Shown here one piece after another: positions 1 through 7,848 of a stretch of 64,000 nt of DNA. Below the pieces are notes generated by a model. The model worked only from the letters and a program-made list of their open reading frames with translations. It did not search any database and was not told the DNA's origin. The translations under genes and the position numbers were made by a program. The stretch covers positions 1,307,674 to 1,371,673 of the forward strand of contig NZ_KN525716.1 in assembly GCF_000789235.1 (NCBI RefSeq), given 5' to 3'. This DNA is from Wocania ichthyoenteri Th78. Its GTDB lineage: Bacteria > Bacteroidota > Bacteroidia > Flavobacteriales > Flavobacteriaceae. The number at the start of each line of letters is the position of its first letter. Position 1 is the first letter of the stretch.

Positions 1-1604
1 TTGAAACGGTAGTTGGTAAGGCAGGAAGAACAGAATCAGCGTTAGACCCAGCACCTCTATCAATGTATGAGAACATCATTCAGTATAAATCAGAATACAT
101 GCTGAATGCAGATGGAGAAAGGCAACGCTACAAAGTAAATGAGAATGGTTTGTTTGAATTAAAAGATGGTCGTTTTATTTCTAATCCAAATAATTCCGAA
201 AATGTTGCTTATACCACAGTCAAAAGCTCTCAACTAATCGAAGATGACGATGGCGAATACTACCGTAATTGGCGACCAGAAATCGAATCACCAGACGATA
301 TTTGGAATGAAATTGTAAGAGTTACCAAATTACCTGGAGTTACGTCAGCACCAAAACTACAACCTATTGAAACCCGATTGGTAATGCTTCAAACAGGAAT
401 GCGAGCACCTATGGGAATAAAGGTAAAAGGTCAAGACTTAAAACAAATTGAAGCGTTTGGAGTACAATTAGAAAATATTATCAAGGAAGCTGAAGGTGTT
501 AAAAAAGAAGCTGTCTTTGCAGACCGTATTGTTGGTAAACCGTATTTGTTAATTGATATTGATAGAGAGAAAATTGCACGTTACGGAATTTCTATACAAG
601 ATGTTCAAGACGTATTAAAAGTCGCAGTTGGTGGTATGGTTTTAACACAAACGGTTGAAGGTCGTGTGCGCTATGGTGTTCGTGTGCGATACCCAAGAGA
701 ATTAAGAGCAAATCCAACAGACTTACAACAAATTTATGTGCCAGTTGAAAAAGGAAGTCCTGTTCCATTAAGCGAATTGGCAACCATTCGATACGAACAA
801 GGACCACAAGTGATAAAAAGTGAAGACACCTTTTTAGTAGGTTATGTCTTGTTTGATAAATTAGATGGTTTTGCAGAAGTAAGCGTTGTTGAAAATGCAC
901 AAGCACTAATCCAAGAAAAGATAGATTCTGGTGAGCTAATAGTACCAAAAGGTATCAACTATGCATTCACAGGAACTTATGAAAATCAATTACGAGCAGA
1001 AAAAACACTATCTGTTGTTGTACCGTTAGCATTGGCAATTATCTTTTTAATACTGTATTTCCAATTCCGTTCTGTGGCAACCTCATTAATGGTATTTACA
1101 GGTATCGCAGTAGCGTTTGCAGGTGGATTTATAATGATATGGCTCTATGGTCAAGATTGGTTTTTAAACTTCAATTTCTTTGGTGAGAATTTACGAGACC
1201 TATTTCAAATGCATCCCATTAATTTAAGTGTAGCGGTTTGGGTTGGGTTTATTGCTCTTTTCGGAATTGCAACCGATGATGGAGTTGTAATGGCAACCTA
1301 TTTAACGCAAACATTCGACCGAAACAAACCAGAAAACAGAAAAGAAATTAGAGCCTCGATAGTAGAAGCTGGCGAAAAACGTATCAGACCTTGCTTAATG
1401 ACCACTGCTACGACCATTTTAGCATTGTTACCAGTACTAACCTCTACAGGAAGAGGAAGCGATATTATGATACCAATGGCAATACCAAGTTTTGGAGGCA
1501 TGCTAATCGCATTAATCACCTTGTTTGTAGTGCCAGTATTATACAGCTGGAAATCCGAGTTAAAAGTGAAGAATGAAAAACTAAAAGTGAAAAGTTATGA
1601 GTAA
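1..1604 (+). CDS. CusA/CzcA-family heavy-metal RND efflux pump, 3' part
   Basis: Inner-membrane proton-driven RND pump that exports metal ions (Cu/Ag or Co/Zn/Cd type) together with the CusB-like adaptor and TolC-like channel encoded downstream. The gene is cut by the window edge. The frame is open from base 3, where it reads ETVVGKAGRTESALDPAPLS and then Met at base 63, a typical HME-RND segment, so Met-63 is not the start. Visible are the porter-domain DN/DC region, hydrophobic helices such as VVVPLALAIIFLILYFQF, and the conserved transmembrane segment GIATDDGVVMATYLTQTF. About 533 C-terminal residues of a family that is usually over 1000 residues are present. The last 15 residues (ELKVKNEKLKVKSYE) are encoded by a purine-rich repeat that recurs in inverted orientation in the tolC signal-peptide region. 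The metal is inferred from neighbours, not determined. Confidence 0.95.
   Translation, partial: ETVVGKAGRTESALDPAPLSMYENIIQYKSEYMLNADGERQRYKVNENGLFELKDGRFISNPNNSENVAYTTVKSSQLIEDDDGEYYRNWRPEIESPDDIWNEIVRVTKLPGVTSAPKLQPIETRLVMLQTGMRAPMGIKVKGQDLKQIEAFGVQLENIIKEAEGVKKEAVFADRIVGKPYLLIDIDREKIARYGISIQDVQDVLKVAVGGMVLTQTVEGRVRYGVRVRYPRELRANPTDLQQIYVPVEKGSPVPLSELATIRYEQGPQVIKSEDTFLVGYVLFDKLDGFAEVSVVENAQALIQEKIDSGELIVPKGINYAFTGTYENQLRAEKTLSVVVPLALAIIFLILYFQFRSVATSLMVFTGIAVAFAGGFIMIWLYGQDWFLNFNFFGENLRDLFQMHPINLSVAVWVGFIALFGIATDDGVVMATYLTQTFDRNKPENRKEIRASIVEAGEKRIRPCLMTTATTILALLPVLTSTGRGSDIMIPMAIPSFGGMLIALITLFVVPVLYSWKSELKVKNEKLKVKSYE
1562..1599 (+). repeat. Purine-rich repeat at the 3' end of the RND gene
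   Basis: Tandem A-rich units of the type AAAAGTGAARAATGAAAAAC encode the KVKNEKLKVKS tail of the pump. The reverse-complement pattern (TTTTTCACTTTTC units) occurs at 1995-2063 inside the next outer-membrane gene, so two related copies in inverted orientation flank the four-helix-bundle gene. Confidence 0.6.
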
Positions 1605-1949
1605 AAGTATCTTAAAAGACAAGAGTTATGCTTTTGCAATATTAATTGTAAAACTATCTCAATCATTAATAAATGAAAAAGAGAATATGTGTTAAGCAAA
1701 CAACTTTTAAGAAGTGGAACTGCTATTGGAGCACTAATTCGTGAAGCTGAATTTGCTCAAAGTAAAAAAGACTTTATTAATAAAATGAGTATAGCTCTGA
1801 AAGAAGCTAACGAAACATTATACTGGTTGGATTTATTAAAAGATACTAATTATGTTCAAACGCAACAGTATGAAAATCAATATGCATTAAACAAAGAATT
1901 AGTTGCAATGCTAGTGAGCTCAATTAAAACATCTAAATCTAATATTTAA
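1597..1949 (+). pseudogene. Four-helix-bundle protein (23S rRNA intervening-sequence family), frameshifted
   Basis: The family is the small four-helix-bundle proteins found in 23S rRNA intervening sequences and as orphan genes; its cellular role is unclear. ATG 1597 overlaps the pump stop codon and gives an N-terminus containing KDKSYAFAILIVKLSQSLIN, then hits a TAA at 1693. The -1 frame carries the rest from about 1683 (EYVLSKQLLRSGTAIGALIRE and IALKEANETLYWLDLLKD), ending at 1949. One missing base in the A5 run at 1676-1680 explains the break: an extra A would restore NEKREYVLSK. Taken alone, the second frame could only start at GTG 1689, and that product lacks helix 1. Alternatives are a sequencing error or a -1 ribosomal slip at GAAAAAG, which is not a classical slippery heptamer. 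Confidence 0.75.
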
Positions 1950-1950
1950 A

Positions 1951-3234
1951 ATGAAAACGTTAATACAAACAAACAAGAAAGTCAATTTTGGTTTTCCACT
2001 TTCCACTTTTCATATAAAAAGTCTGGTAATTTTTAGTTTTTCGTTTTTCGTTTTTCACTTTTCAAACGCTCAACAACTGGAAACACTCATTGATGAAGCT
2101 TTGGCAAACAATCCAGAGATTCAAAAATTCGAGTTGCAATACAAAAGAGTTTCAGAAAAAGTGAACGAAGTCAATACGATTCCTAATACTGAATTTGGTG
2201 TAGGTTATTTTGTAAGCGAACCAGAAACGAGAACAGGAGCGCAACGCTTTAAAGTATCAGCAAAACAAATGTTACCGTGGTTTGGCACGATTACTTCACG
2301 TGAAAATTATGTCAGTTCATTAGCTGATGCTAAATATGAGGATATTGTTATAGCCAAAAGAAAATTAATAGCTTCTGTATCACAATCCTATTATAATTTA
2401 TATGCCAATAAAGCAAAACAAAAGGTGCTAACAGAAAACATTAAACTATTGGAAGCCTATGAGACATTAGCACTAACCTCTGTTGAGGTTGGTAAAGCAT
2501 CTGCTGTAGATGTGTTGCGATTACAAATGCGTCAAAATGAAATGCAACAACTAAAAGATGTTTTAAGGCAACAGTTTTTAGCAGAACAAACGAATTTGAA
2601 TAACCTTTTGAATAGGGAAAATGATACTGCTGTTACTGTGGTAGAGAGTTTAATGATGCCTTCAGAAGACTCTGAAATCACTACTGAAAATTTAGGATTG
2701 CATCCTGAATTGTTGAAGTATGATAAACTATATCAATCCATAGAGCAATCAGAATTACTAAACCAAAAAGAAAGCAGTCCTATGATTGGTTTTGGGTTAG
2801 ATTATATCAATGTAGAGCCAAGGCCAGATATGAATTTCTCGGATAACGGTAAAGATATTGTGATGCCAATGGTTTCGGTATCCATCCCAATTTTTAATAA
2901 AAAATATAAATCCCAAACCAAGCAAAATGAGTTAGAACAGCAAGAAATAACCGCTCAAAAACAAGAACGATTAAACACTTTGGAAACGCTTTTAAGCAAG
3001 GCGATTAATGAACGTATTTCTGCAAGAATAAGTTATGCTACGCAAACCAGGAACTTAAAACAAGCCAAAGATGCAGAGGATATTTTAATAAAAAGCTACG
3101 AAACAGGAACGATTGATTTTAATGATGTTTTGGATATTCAAGAACTACAATTAAAGTTTCAAATGAATCAAATAGAGTCTGTTTGGACTTACTATATACA
3201 AACCACGATTATTAATTATTTAACACAGCAATAA
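1951..3234 (+). CDS. TolC-family outer-membrane efflux protein (CusC-like)
   Basis: Outer-membrane channel partner of the RND pump and adaptor in this operon. The 427-residue protein has the family's long coiled-coil helices (for example the stretch beginning NELEQQEITAQKQERLNT) and the two-fold repeat of an outer-membrane factor. Length is normal for the HME group. The N-terminus is odd: the export signal SLVIFSFSFFVFHFSNAQQ lies about 30 residues in and is encoded by TTTTTCGTTTTTCACTTTTC-type repeat DNA, the inverse of the repeat ending the pump gene. Cleavage after NAQ or nearby is likely. The gene begins one base after the four-helix-bundle stop, and its own stop shares one base with the next ATG, so translational coupling is plausible. 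Confidence 0.92.
   Translation: MKTLIQTNKKVNFGFPLSTFHIKSLVIFSFSFFVFHFSNAQQLETLIDEALANNPEIQKFELQYKRVSEKVNEVNTIPNTEFGVGYFVSEPETRTGAQRFKVSAKQMLPWFGTITSRENYVSSLADAKYEDIVIAKRKLIASVSQSYYNLYANKAKQKVLTENIKLLEAYETLALTSVEVGKASAVDVLRLQMRQNEMQQLKDVLRQQFLAEQTNLNNLLNRENDTAVTVVESLMMPSEDSEITTENLGLHPELLKYDKLYQSIEQSELLNQKESSPMIGFGLDYINVEPRPDMNFSDNGKDIVMPMVSVSIPIFNKKYKSQTKQNELEQQEITAQKQERLNTLETLLSKAINERISARISYATQTRNLKQAKDAEDILIKSYETGTIDFNDVLDIQELQLKFQMNQIESVWTYYIQTTIINYLTQQ
1995..2063 (+). repeat. Pyrimidine-rich repeat encoding the TolC signal peptide
   Basis: Units such as TTTCCACTTTCCACTTTTC and TTTTTCGTTTTTCACTTTTC form the coding DNA for residues about 15-38 of the outer-membrane channel. They are the reverse complement of the purine-rich units at 1562-1599, so a repeat supplies the hydrophobic export signal. 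Confidence 0.55.
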
Positions 3235-3968
3235 TGAAACATATATATAAAATAACAGGAATGACCTGCAACAACTGTAAGGCTTCCGTAGAAAAGAATT
3301 TAGGCGAATTAGAACAGGTTTCAAACGTTTCGGTAAATCTCGAAAGAAGTGAAGCAGAAGTAACAATGAATCAACTCATTGAAACCGAAACTTTAAAAAA
3401 TGCATTACCTGAAAAATATACATTATCTGAAAAAAAAGAGCGAAATGTCTTTTCATCTTCTACAATAGCTACTGAAACCGAAGAAGAAAAAAGTAAACTT
3501 CAACAATTAAAACCACTCTTGCTTATCATCTTTTATATCGCAACAGCAAGTATATTATTACATTATAAAAATTGGAGTTGGAGCGAGTTTATGCTTGATT
3601 TTATGGGCTTATTTTATATCGTGTTTAGCTTCTTTAAGATGTTAGATTTAAAAGACTTTCCTGATTCTTTTAGAATGTATGACCCATTAGCAAAAAGAGT
3701 ACCTGCTTATGGTTGGGTTTATCCATTTATTGAAACAGCTTTAGGATTAATGTTCTTAATGCGTTTTGAAGTCAATATTGCTTTAATAATAACACTTATT
3801 GTATTAGGAATGACAACTATTGGAGTAACAAAAACGCTCTTGGATAAAAAGTCAATACGATGTGCTTGTTTAGGTACTGCTCTAAAGTTGCCTATGACAG
3901 AAGCTACATTTATAGAAAATGCTATTATGATTATAATGGCGACATTAATGTTAACAAATGTTTTTTAA
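3234..3968 (+). CDS. HMA domain fused to a MauE/DoxX-like membrane domain
   Basis: The N-terminal heavy-metal-associated domain has the canonical GMTCNNC loop (Cys12, Cys15) that binds soft metals such as Cu(I). A charged linker to about residue 85 leads to four predicted transmembrane helices of the MauE/DoxX-like family, with a conserved CACLGT motif near residue 210. The fusion suggests metal capture coupled to a membrane redox or transport step, but no reaction is established for this architecture. It overlaps the preceding stop by one base (TAATG) and lies between channel and adaptor genes, so it is a core operon member. Domain calls are secure; function is inferred from context. Confidence 0.85.
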   Translation: MKHIYKITGMTCNNCKASVEKNLGELEQVSNVSVNLERSEAEVTMNQLIETETLKNALPEKYTLSEKKERNVFSSSTIATETEEEKSKLQQLKPLLLIIFYIATASILLHYKNWSWSEFMLDFMGLFYIVFSFFKMLDLKDFPDSFRMYDPLAKRVPAYGWVYPFIETALGLMFLMRFEVNIALIITLIVLGMTTIGVTKTLLDKKSIRCACLGTALKLPMTEATFIENAIMIIMATLMLTNVF

Positions 3969-3978
3969 ATATTAAACT

Positions 3979-4563
3979 ATGAAAAAATTATTAGCAATAC
4001 TCTGTTTTACTTTTTTGTTAAAGGGATGTAAAAACCAAGAGCAAAAAAAGGAAGAACACAGCCATCAAGAAACAAAAACAAATAAAGAAGAAACGCCCAA
4101 AAAGAAACCGTTAAGCCCTCACACATCGGCTATGGCAATGGTTGGCGATGCTCATATTCATATAGACTATTCGTCACCAGGAGTAAGGGACAGAATCATT
4201 TTTGGTGGTTTATTGGCTTATGGCCAAGTATGGCAAGCTGGAGCACATATGGCAACGTGGATAGAGACCAATAAGGATTTGCAAATTGAAGGAAAAACAC
4301 TTCCTGCTGGCAAATACGGATTCTTTACAATTCCTTCAAAGGATGAATGGATAGTTATATTCAATTCTAATTGGGAGCAACACGGTAAAGACGAATATGA
4401 CAAAAAGGATGATGTTTTGAGGTTTAAAGTACAGCCAAAAATTTCTAATGAAATAACAGAACATTTAGAGTATAAGGTCAATAAAATTAATGATGAAGAT
4501 GGTAGTATTTCATTGGCTTGGGAAAAAGTATTTATAAATTTCAATTTTAAAGTACTGCAATAA
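3979..4563 (+). CDS. DUF2911 lipoprotein
   Basis: A 194-residue predicted lipoprotein. The signal MKKLLAILCFTFLLKGC places the lipidated Cys at 17, followed by a Lys/Glu/His-rich linker with HSHQE that could bind metal. From about residue 45 the sequence matches the DUF2911 pattern, including YSSPGVRDRIIFGGL, VWQAGAHMATWIET and LPAGKYGFFTIP. DUF2911 has no known activity. It starts 10 bases after the HMA-MauE gene, and the next gene starts directly after its stop. Placement in the metal operon suggests a periplasmic or outer-membrane accessory role. Confidence 0.85.
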   Translation: MKKLLAILCFTFLLKGCKNQEQKKEEHSHQETKTNKEETPKKKPLSPHTSAMAMVGDAHIHIDYSSPGVRDRIIFGGLLAYGQVWQAGAHMATWIETNKDLQIEGKTLPAGKYGFFTIPSKDEWIVIFNSNWEQHGKDEYDKKDDVLRFKVQPKISNEITEHLEYKVNKINDEDGSISLAWEKVFINFNFKVLQ

Positions 4564-5280
4564 ATGGTAAATAGATATACAGCACTAAAAATAAGAAAAA
4601 CACATCGTTATTTAGGCTTGTTTTTAGGTATTCAGTTTTTGTTTTGGACAATAAGTGGATTATACTTTAGTTGGACAGATATTGACGATATACACGGCGA
4701 CCACTTTAAAAATTTAGAGTATAAATCTAAAGCGTTCAACAATCTTATAAGTCCTTCACAGCTTGATATTTCAGAAGGTATTAATACAATAGCGTTAAGA
4801 GATATTAGCAACACACCTTACTTTTGGGTTAATGACAAACAACTCTATAATGCTATAAATGGAAATCTTAAAAATAGTATTTCTAAAGAAGAGGCACTTT
4901 ATATTGCAAAAAACAATATGAAAAATGGTTTAGAAGTAGATACTATTGAACAAATTGATGAGGTAGGTAAGCACCACGAATATAGAGAAAAACTATTGCC
5001 AGCCTATGTCATATCCTATAAGTCAGATGAAGCTTTAAAAGCCTATGTATCCATTAAAGACGGGAAATTTCAAACAGTAAGGCATCGTAGTTGGCGTTGG
5101 TTTGATTTTTTATGGATGACACATACGATGGACTACGAAGGTCGAGATAACTTTAACACAATAGTATTAAGAGCTTTTTCACTTTTAGGATTGATTACTG
5201 TGTTAAGCGGATTTTTGTTATGGTACACATCGTCACCATCTATTAGAAAATTATTAAAGAGAAAAAATAAGAAGAAATGA
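4564..5280 (+). CDS. PepSY-associated transmembrane protein
   Basis: A 238-residue inner-membrane protein with an N-terminal helix (RYLGLFLGIQFLFWTISGLY), a periplasmic PepSY-like region containing KEEALYIAKNNMKNGL, and a C-terminal helix (LRAFSLLGLITVLSGFLLWY) preceded by RHRSWRWFDFLWMTHTMDY. This layout is typical of PepSY proteins linked to iron/copper handling or membrane electron transfer in Bacteroidota. The ATG follows the DUF2911 stop with no gap, and its stop overlaps the adaptor start (ATGA). Function is inferred from operon context. Confidence 0.8.
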   Translation: MVNRYTALKIRKTHRYLGLFLGIQFLFWTISGLYFSWTDIDDIHGDHFKNLEYKSKAFNNLISPSQLDISEGINTIALRDISNTPYFWVNDKQLYNAINGNLKNSISKEEALYIAKNNMKNGLEVDTIEQIDEVGKHHEYREKLLPAYVISYKSDEALKAYVSIKDGKFQTVRHRSWRWFDFLWMTHTMDYEGRDNFNTIVLRAFSLLGLITVLSGFLLWYTSSPSIRKLLKRKNKKK

Positions 5281-7046
5281 AAAAATATGTAATCTATTCA
5301 GCAATATTAGTAGTTGGCTTACTATTAGGCTGGTTACTATTTGGTGGTTCATCAAATAAAGAAACAGAAAGAAATCATTCTGAAACAGCAGAAACAAATC
5401 AAATGTGGACGTGTTCTATGCATCCGCAGATAATGCAACCAGAATCAGGCGATTGCCCAATTTGTGGTATGGATTTAATTCCTGCCGAAAGTAGCGCAGA
5501 TGGTTTGGCAGCAGACCAATTTAAACTAACTGAAAATGCAATAGCATTAGCAAATATTCAGACAACGATAGTTGGTGAAAGTAATGTTGAAGGCAATGCC
5601 ATAAAACTATCAGGTAAGATTGCTGAAAACGAAAAAGCAAATGCAGTACAAGTAAGTTATTTTTCTGGTAGAATAGAACGTCTAAATGTAAGTTTTACAG
5701 GTGAAAAAGTGAGTAAAGGTCAATTATTAGCAACCATTTATTCGCCAGAATTATATGCGGCACAACAAGAACTGATTACAGCAGCTTCATTAAAGGAATC
5801 GCAACCTGCTTTGTACAAAGCAGTTCGCAATAAATTAAAGTTATGGAAGCTCTCTGAAAATCAAATCAATCAGATTGAAGAAACAGGAAAAGTAAAAGAA
5901 AACTTTCCAGTTTATGCAACCGTTTCAGGAACAGTTACAGAAAAATTGGTAGAGCAAGGCGATTACATCAAACAAGGGCAACCTTTACTTAAAATTGCTA
6001 ATCTAAATACGGTTTGGGCAAATTTTGATGTCTATGAAAATCAGATTGATCGGTTTAAAAAAGGACAGGAAGTTTTGATAACAACCAATACCTATCCTAA
6101 TAATGAATTTAAAGGAAAAGTAGATTTTATCGACCCAATTTTAAATACCAAAACACGTACTGTAACCTTACGGGTAGTTTTGAATAATCAGAAGGATGTA
6201 TTTAAACCAGGAATGTTTGTTGAAGGAAAGATTGAAGGTCTCAATACAAATAAAGAACAAGTATTAGCAATACCATCTTCGGCTGTTTTATGGACAGGAG
6301 AACGTTCTGTTGTGTATGTAAAAGCTAATCCTAATCAACCAGTTTTTGAAATGCGTAAGATTACATTAGGCAATCAAATCGGTAATAATTATGAGATGTT
6401 AGAGGGTTTAAATAATGGTGATGAAATAGTAACCAATGGAACATTTACAGTTGATGCAGCTGCTCAATTACAAGGCAAGAAGTCGATGATGAATAAAGAT
6501 GGTGGCAAAGTAATGACAGGTCACGAAGGACATTTAGGAATGGATAATAATGCATCAAAAAAAGAAACCGAGCATACCAATATGACAGAACGTTTGGAAG
6601 TATCAAAAGCATTTCAACAACAGTTAAATAAGGTTTATGAAAGCTATATTAATTTAAAAGATGCATTAGTTGAAGATGACACAAACAAAGTATCTAAAGA
6701 TGCCAATAGTTTACTGGATAATTTGAGTCAGGTAGATATGAAATTAGTAAAAAATGAAGCTCATAACCATTGGATGTCATTAGCAAAAGAGATAAAATCT
6801 TCTTCAAGTGCTATTTCAAAAACAACAGATTTAAAGGAACAAAGAAGCCATTTCAAACATCTATCTTCACATTTAATCAATGCTGTACAATTGTTTGGAA
6901 TCGATGAAAAAGTCTATGTAGAATTTTGCCCAATGGCAGATAACAATAAAGGTGCGTATTGGTTGAGTAAAGAAGAAAAAGTAATCAATCCATATTTTGG
7001 CGAAGCAATGTTAACCTGTGGAGAAGTAAAACAAGTAATAGAATAA
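5277..7046 (+). CDS. RND periplasmic adaptor (CusB/CzcB-like) with metal-binding and DUF3347 domains
   Basis: Membrane-fusion protein linking pump and outer-membrane channel. After an N-terminal anchor helix there is a heavy-metal-binding domain (WTCSMHPQIMQPESGDCPIC, then GMDLIP), with His and Cys ligands at about residues 42-68. The barrel-sandwich hybrid, alpha-hairpin and beta-barrel regions follow (for example YSPELYAAQQELITAASL and ATVSGTVTEKLVEQGDYI). The C-terminal 150 residues from about 435 look like DUF3347, ending with VEFCPMADNNKGAYWLS. At 589 residues it is longer than a plain CusB because of the extra domains. It overlaps the PepSY gene by 4 bases. The CSMHP/CPICGM domain favours copper or silver. 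Confidence 0.92.
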   Translation: MKKYVIYSAILVVGLLLGWLLFGGSSNKETERNHSETAETNQMWTCSMHPQIMQPESGDCPICGMDLIPAESSADGLAADQFKLTENAIALANIQTTIVGESNVEGNAIKLSGKIAENEKANAVQVSYFSGRIERLNVSFTGEKVSKGQLLATIYSPELYAAQQELITAASLKESQPALYKAVRNKLKLWKLSENQINQIEETGKVKENFPVYATVSGTVTEKLVEQGDYIKQGQPLLKIANLNTVWANFDVYENQIDRFKKGQEVLITTNTYPNNEFKGKVDFIDPILNTKTRTVTLRVVLNNQKDVFKPGMFVEGKIEGLNTNKEQVLAIPSSAVLWTGERSVVYVKANPNQPVFEMRKITLGNQIGNNYEMLEGLNNGDEIVTNGTFTVDAAAQLQGKKSMMNKDGGKVMTGHEGHLGMDNNASKKETEHTNMTERLEVSKAFQQQLNKVYESYINLKDALVEDDTNKVSKDANSLLDNLSQVDMKLVKNEAHNHWMSLAKEIKSSSSAISKTTDLKEQRSHFKHLSSHLINAVQLFGIDEKVYVEFCPMADNNKGAYWLSKEEKVINPYFGEAMLTCGEVKQVIE

Positions 7047-7081
7047 TTAAACAGAAATAATAACAATTAAATTTTTAAAAA

Positions 7082-7522
7082 ATGAAGAAAGTAATTTTAA
7101 GTGTAGCTGTAATAGCAGCATTAGGTTTTACAAGTTGTAAAAACGAAACCAAAAAAGAAACAGGAACAACCACTACAGGAGTTTCAAAAGATATGGCAAT
7201 GACTGACTTGTCTTTTGGAGTAAGAGGTAATTGCGGTATGTGTAAGAATACGATTGAAAAAGCAGCAAACGGAGTAGATGGTGTAGCAAGTGCCAATTGG
7301 GATGTCGATAAAAAGAAAATTGATGTATCTTTTGATGATACCAAAACAGATGCAATGGCAATTCATAAAGCAATAGCAGCGTCAGGTTATGATACCGAAA
7401 AAGTTGCTGGAAGTGAAGAAGCCTATAAGGATTTACCAGGTTGTTGTAAATACGACCACGAAATGATGATGAATCAATCAGGTGAAATGAAATCGGAAGA
7501 CCATTCAAATCACGACAATTAA
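7082..7522 (+). CDS. HMA-domain lipoprotein with His/Met-rich tail
   Basis: A 146-residue predicted lipoprotein: signal MKKVILSVAVIAALGFTSC with the lipidated Cys at 19, a Thr/Lys linker, and an HMA-like ferredoxin fold from about residue 42. The metal loop reads GNCGMC (Cys51, Cys54) rather than GMxCxxC, so the first conserved Met is absent and a Met sits between the cysteines. The C-terminal tail has CCKYDHEMMMNQ and EDHSNHDN, rich in Cys, Met and His, consistent with soft-metal binding. It lies 35 bases after the adaptor gene and is the last gene before a terminator. It is a likely periplasmic-face metallochaperone, by inference. Confidence 0.85.
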   Translation: MKKVILSVAVIAALGFTSCKNETKKETGTTTTGVSKDMAMTDLSFGVRGNCGMCKNTIEKAANGVDGVASANWDVDKKKIDVSFDDTKTDAMAIHKAIAASGYDTEKVAGSEEAYKDLPGCCKYDHEMMMNQSGEMKSEDHSNHDN

Positions 7523-7534
7523 GTAATATAAATA

Positions 7535-7572
7535 GGGTCTATTGAAAGTGATTATTTTGATAGACTCTTTTT
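7535..7572 (+). terminator. Rho-independent terminator of the metal operon
   Basis: GGGTCTAT (7535-7542) pairs with ATAGACTC (7560-7567), including one G-T pair, followed by TTTTT. It lies 12 bases after the HMA lipoprotein stop. Confidence 0.7.
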
Positions 7573-7848
7573 AAAAATTACAATAGCACATTCCATTCCA
7601 CACACATTCCACTTCTCTCCTATCGTCGTTTCGTAAAAAGAGTGTTCCATTAACATTTCAGAAAAAACTTTTGAGAATAAATTTTTTCGAAAAACAGAAG
7701 TAACAACTTTCGCTTTTAACCAAAGCTCAAGTTACATAACGCAGTACATTATAGTACAAATGTTCATTATGTTTTTAGGGTATTATTTCCATTTGACAGC
7801 TATTAAATATATCAAAATTTGGTTATCATCTGTCGTTAAATATACTCA
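7573..7848. other. Intergenic stretch, no gene recognised
   Basis: This AT-rich gap separates the + strand metal operon from the - strand helicase gene. I see no convincing coding frame, tRNA or repeat here. Together with 7523-7572, which holds a terminator, it forms a 326-base interval between convergent genes. Confidence 0.5.

Noticed and set aside
592..948. Open frame on the - strand inside the RND pump gene
   Set aside because: Antisense shadow of a strongly conserved coding region; no start context, domain or operon support. The same applies to other overlapping frames such as 4218-4544, 7173-7508, 25515-26099 and 53864-54127.
7573..7848. Small genes or an attachment site in the gap after the metal operon
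   Set aside because: No frame with plausible start, no tRNA end and no direct repeat pair were visible; left as an empty AT-rich gap.
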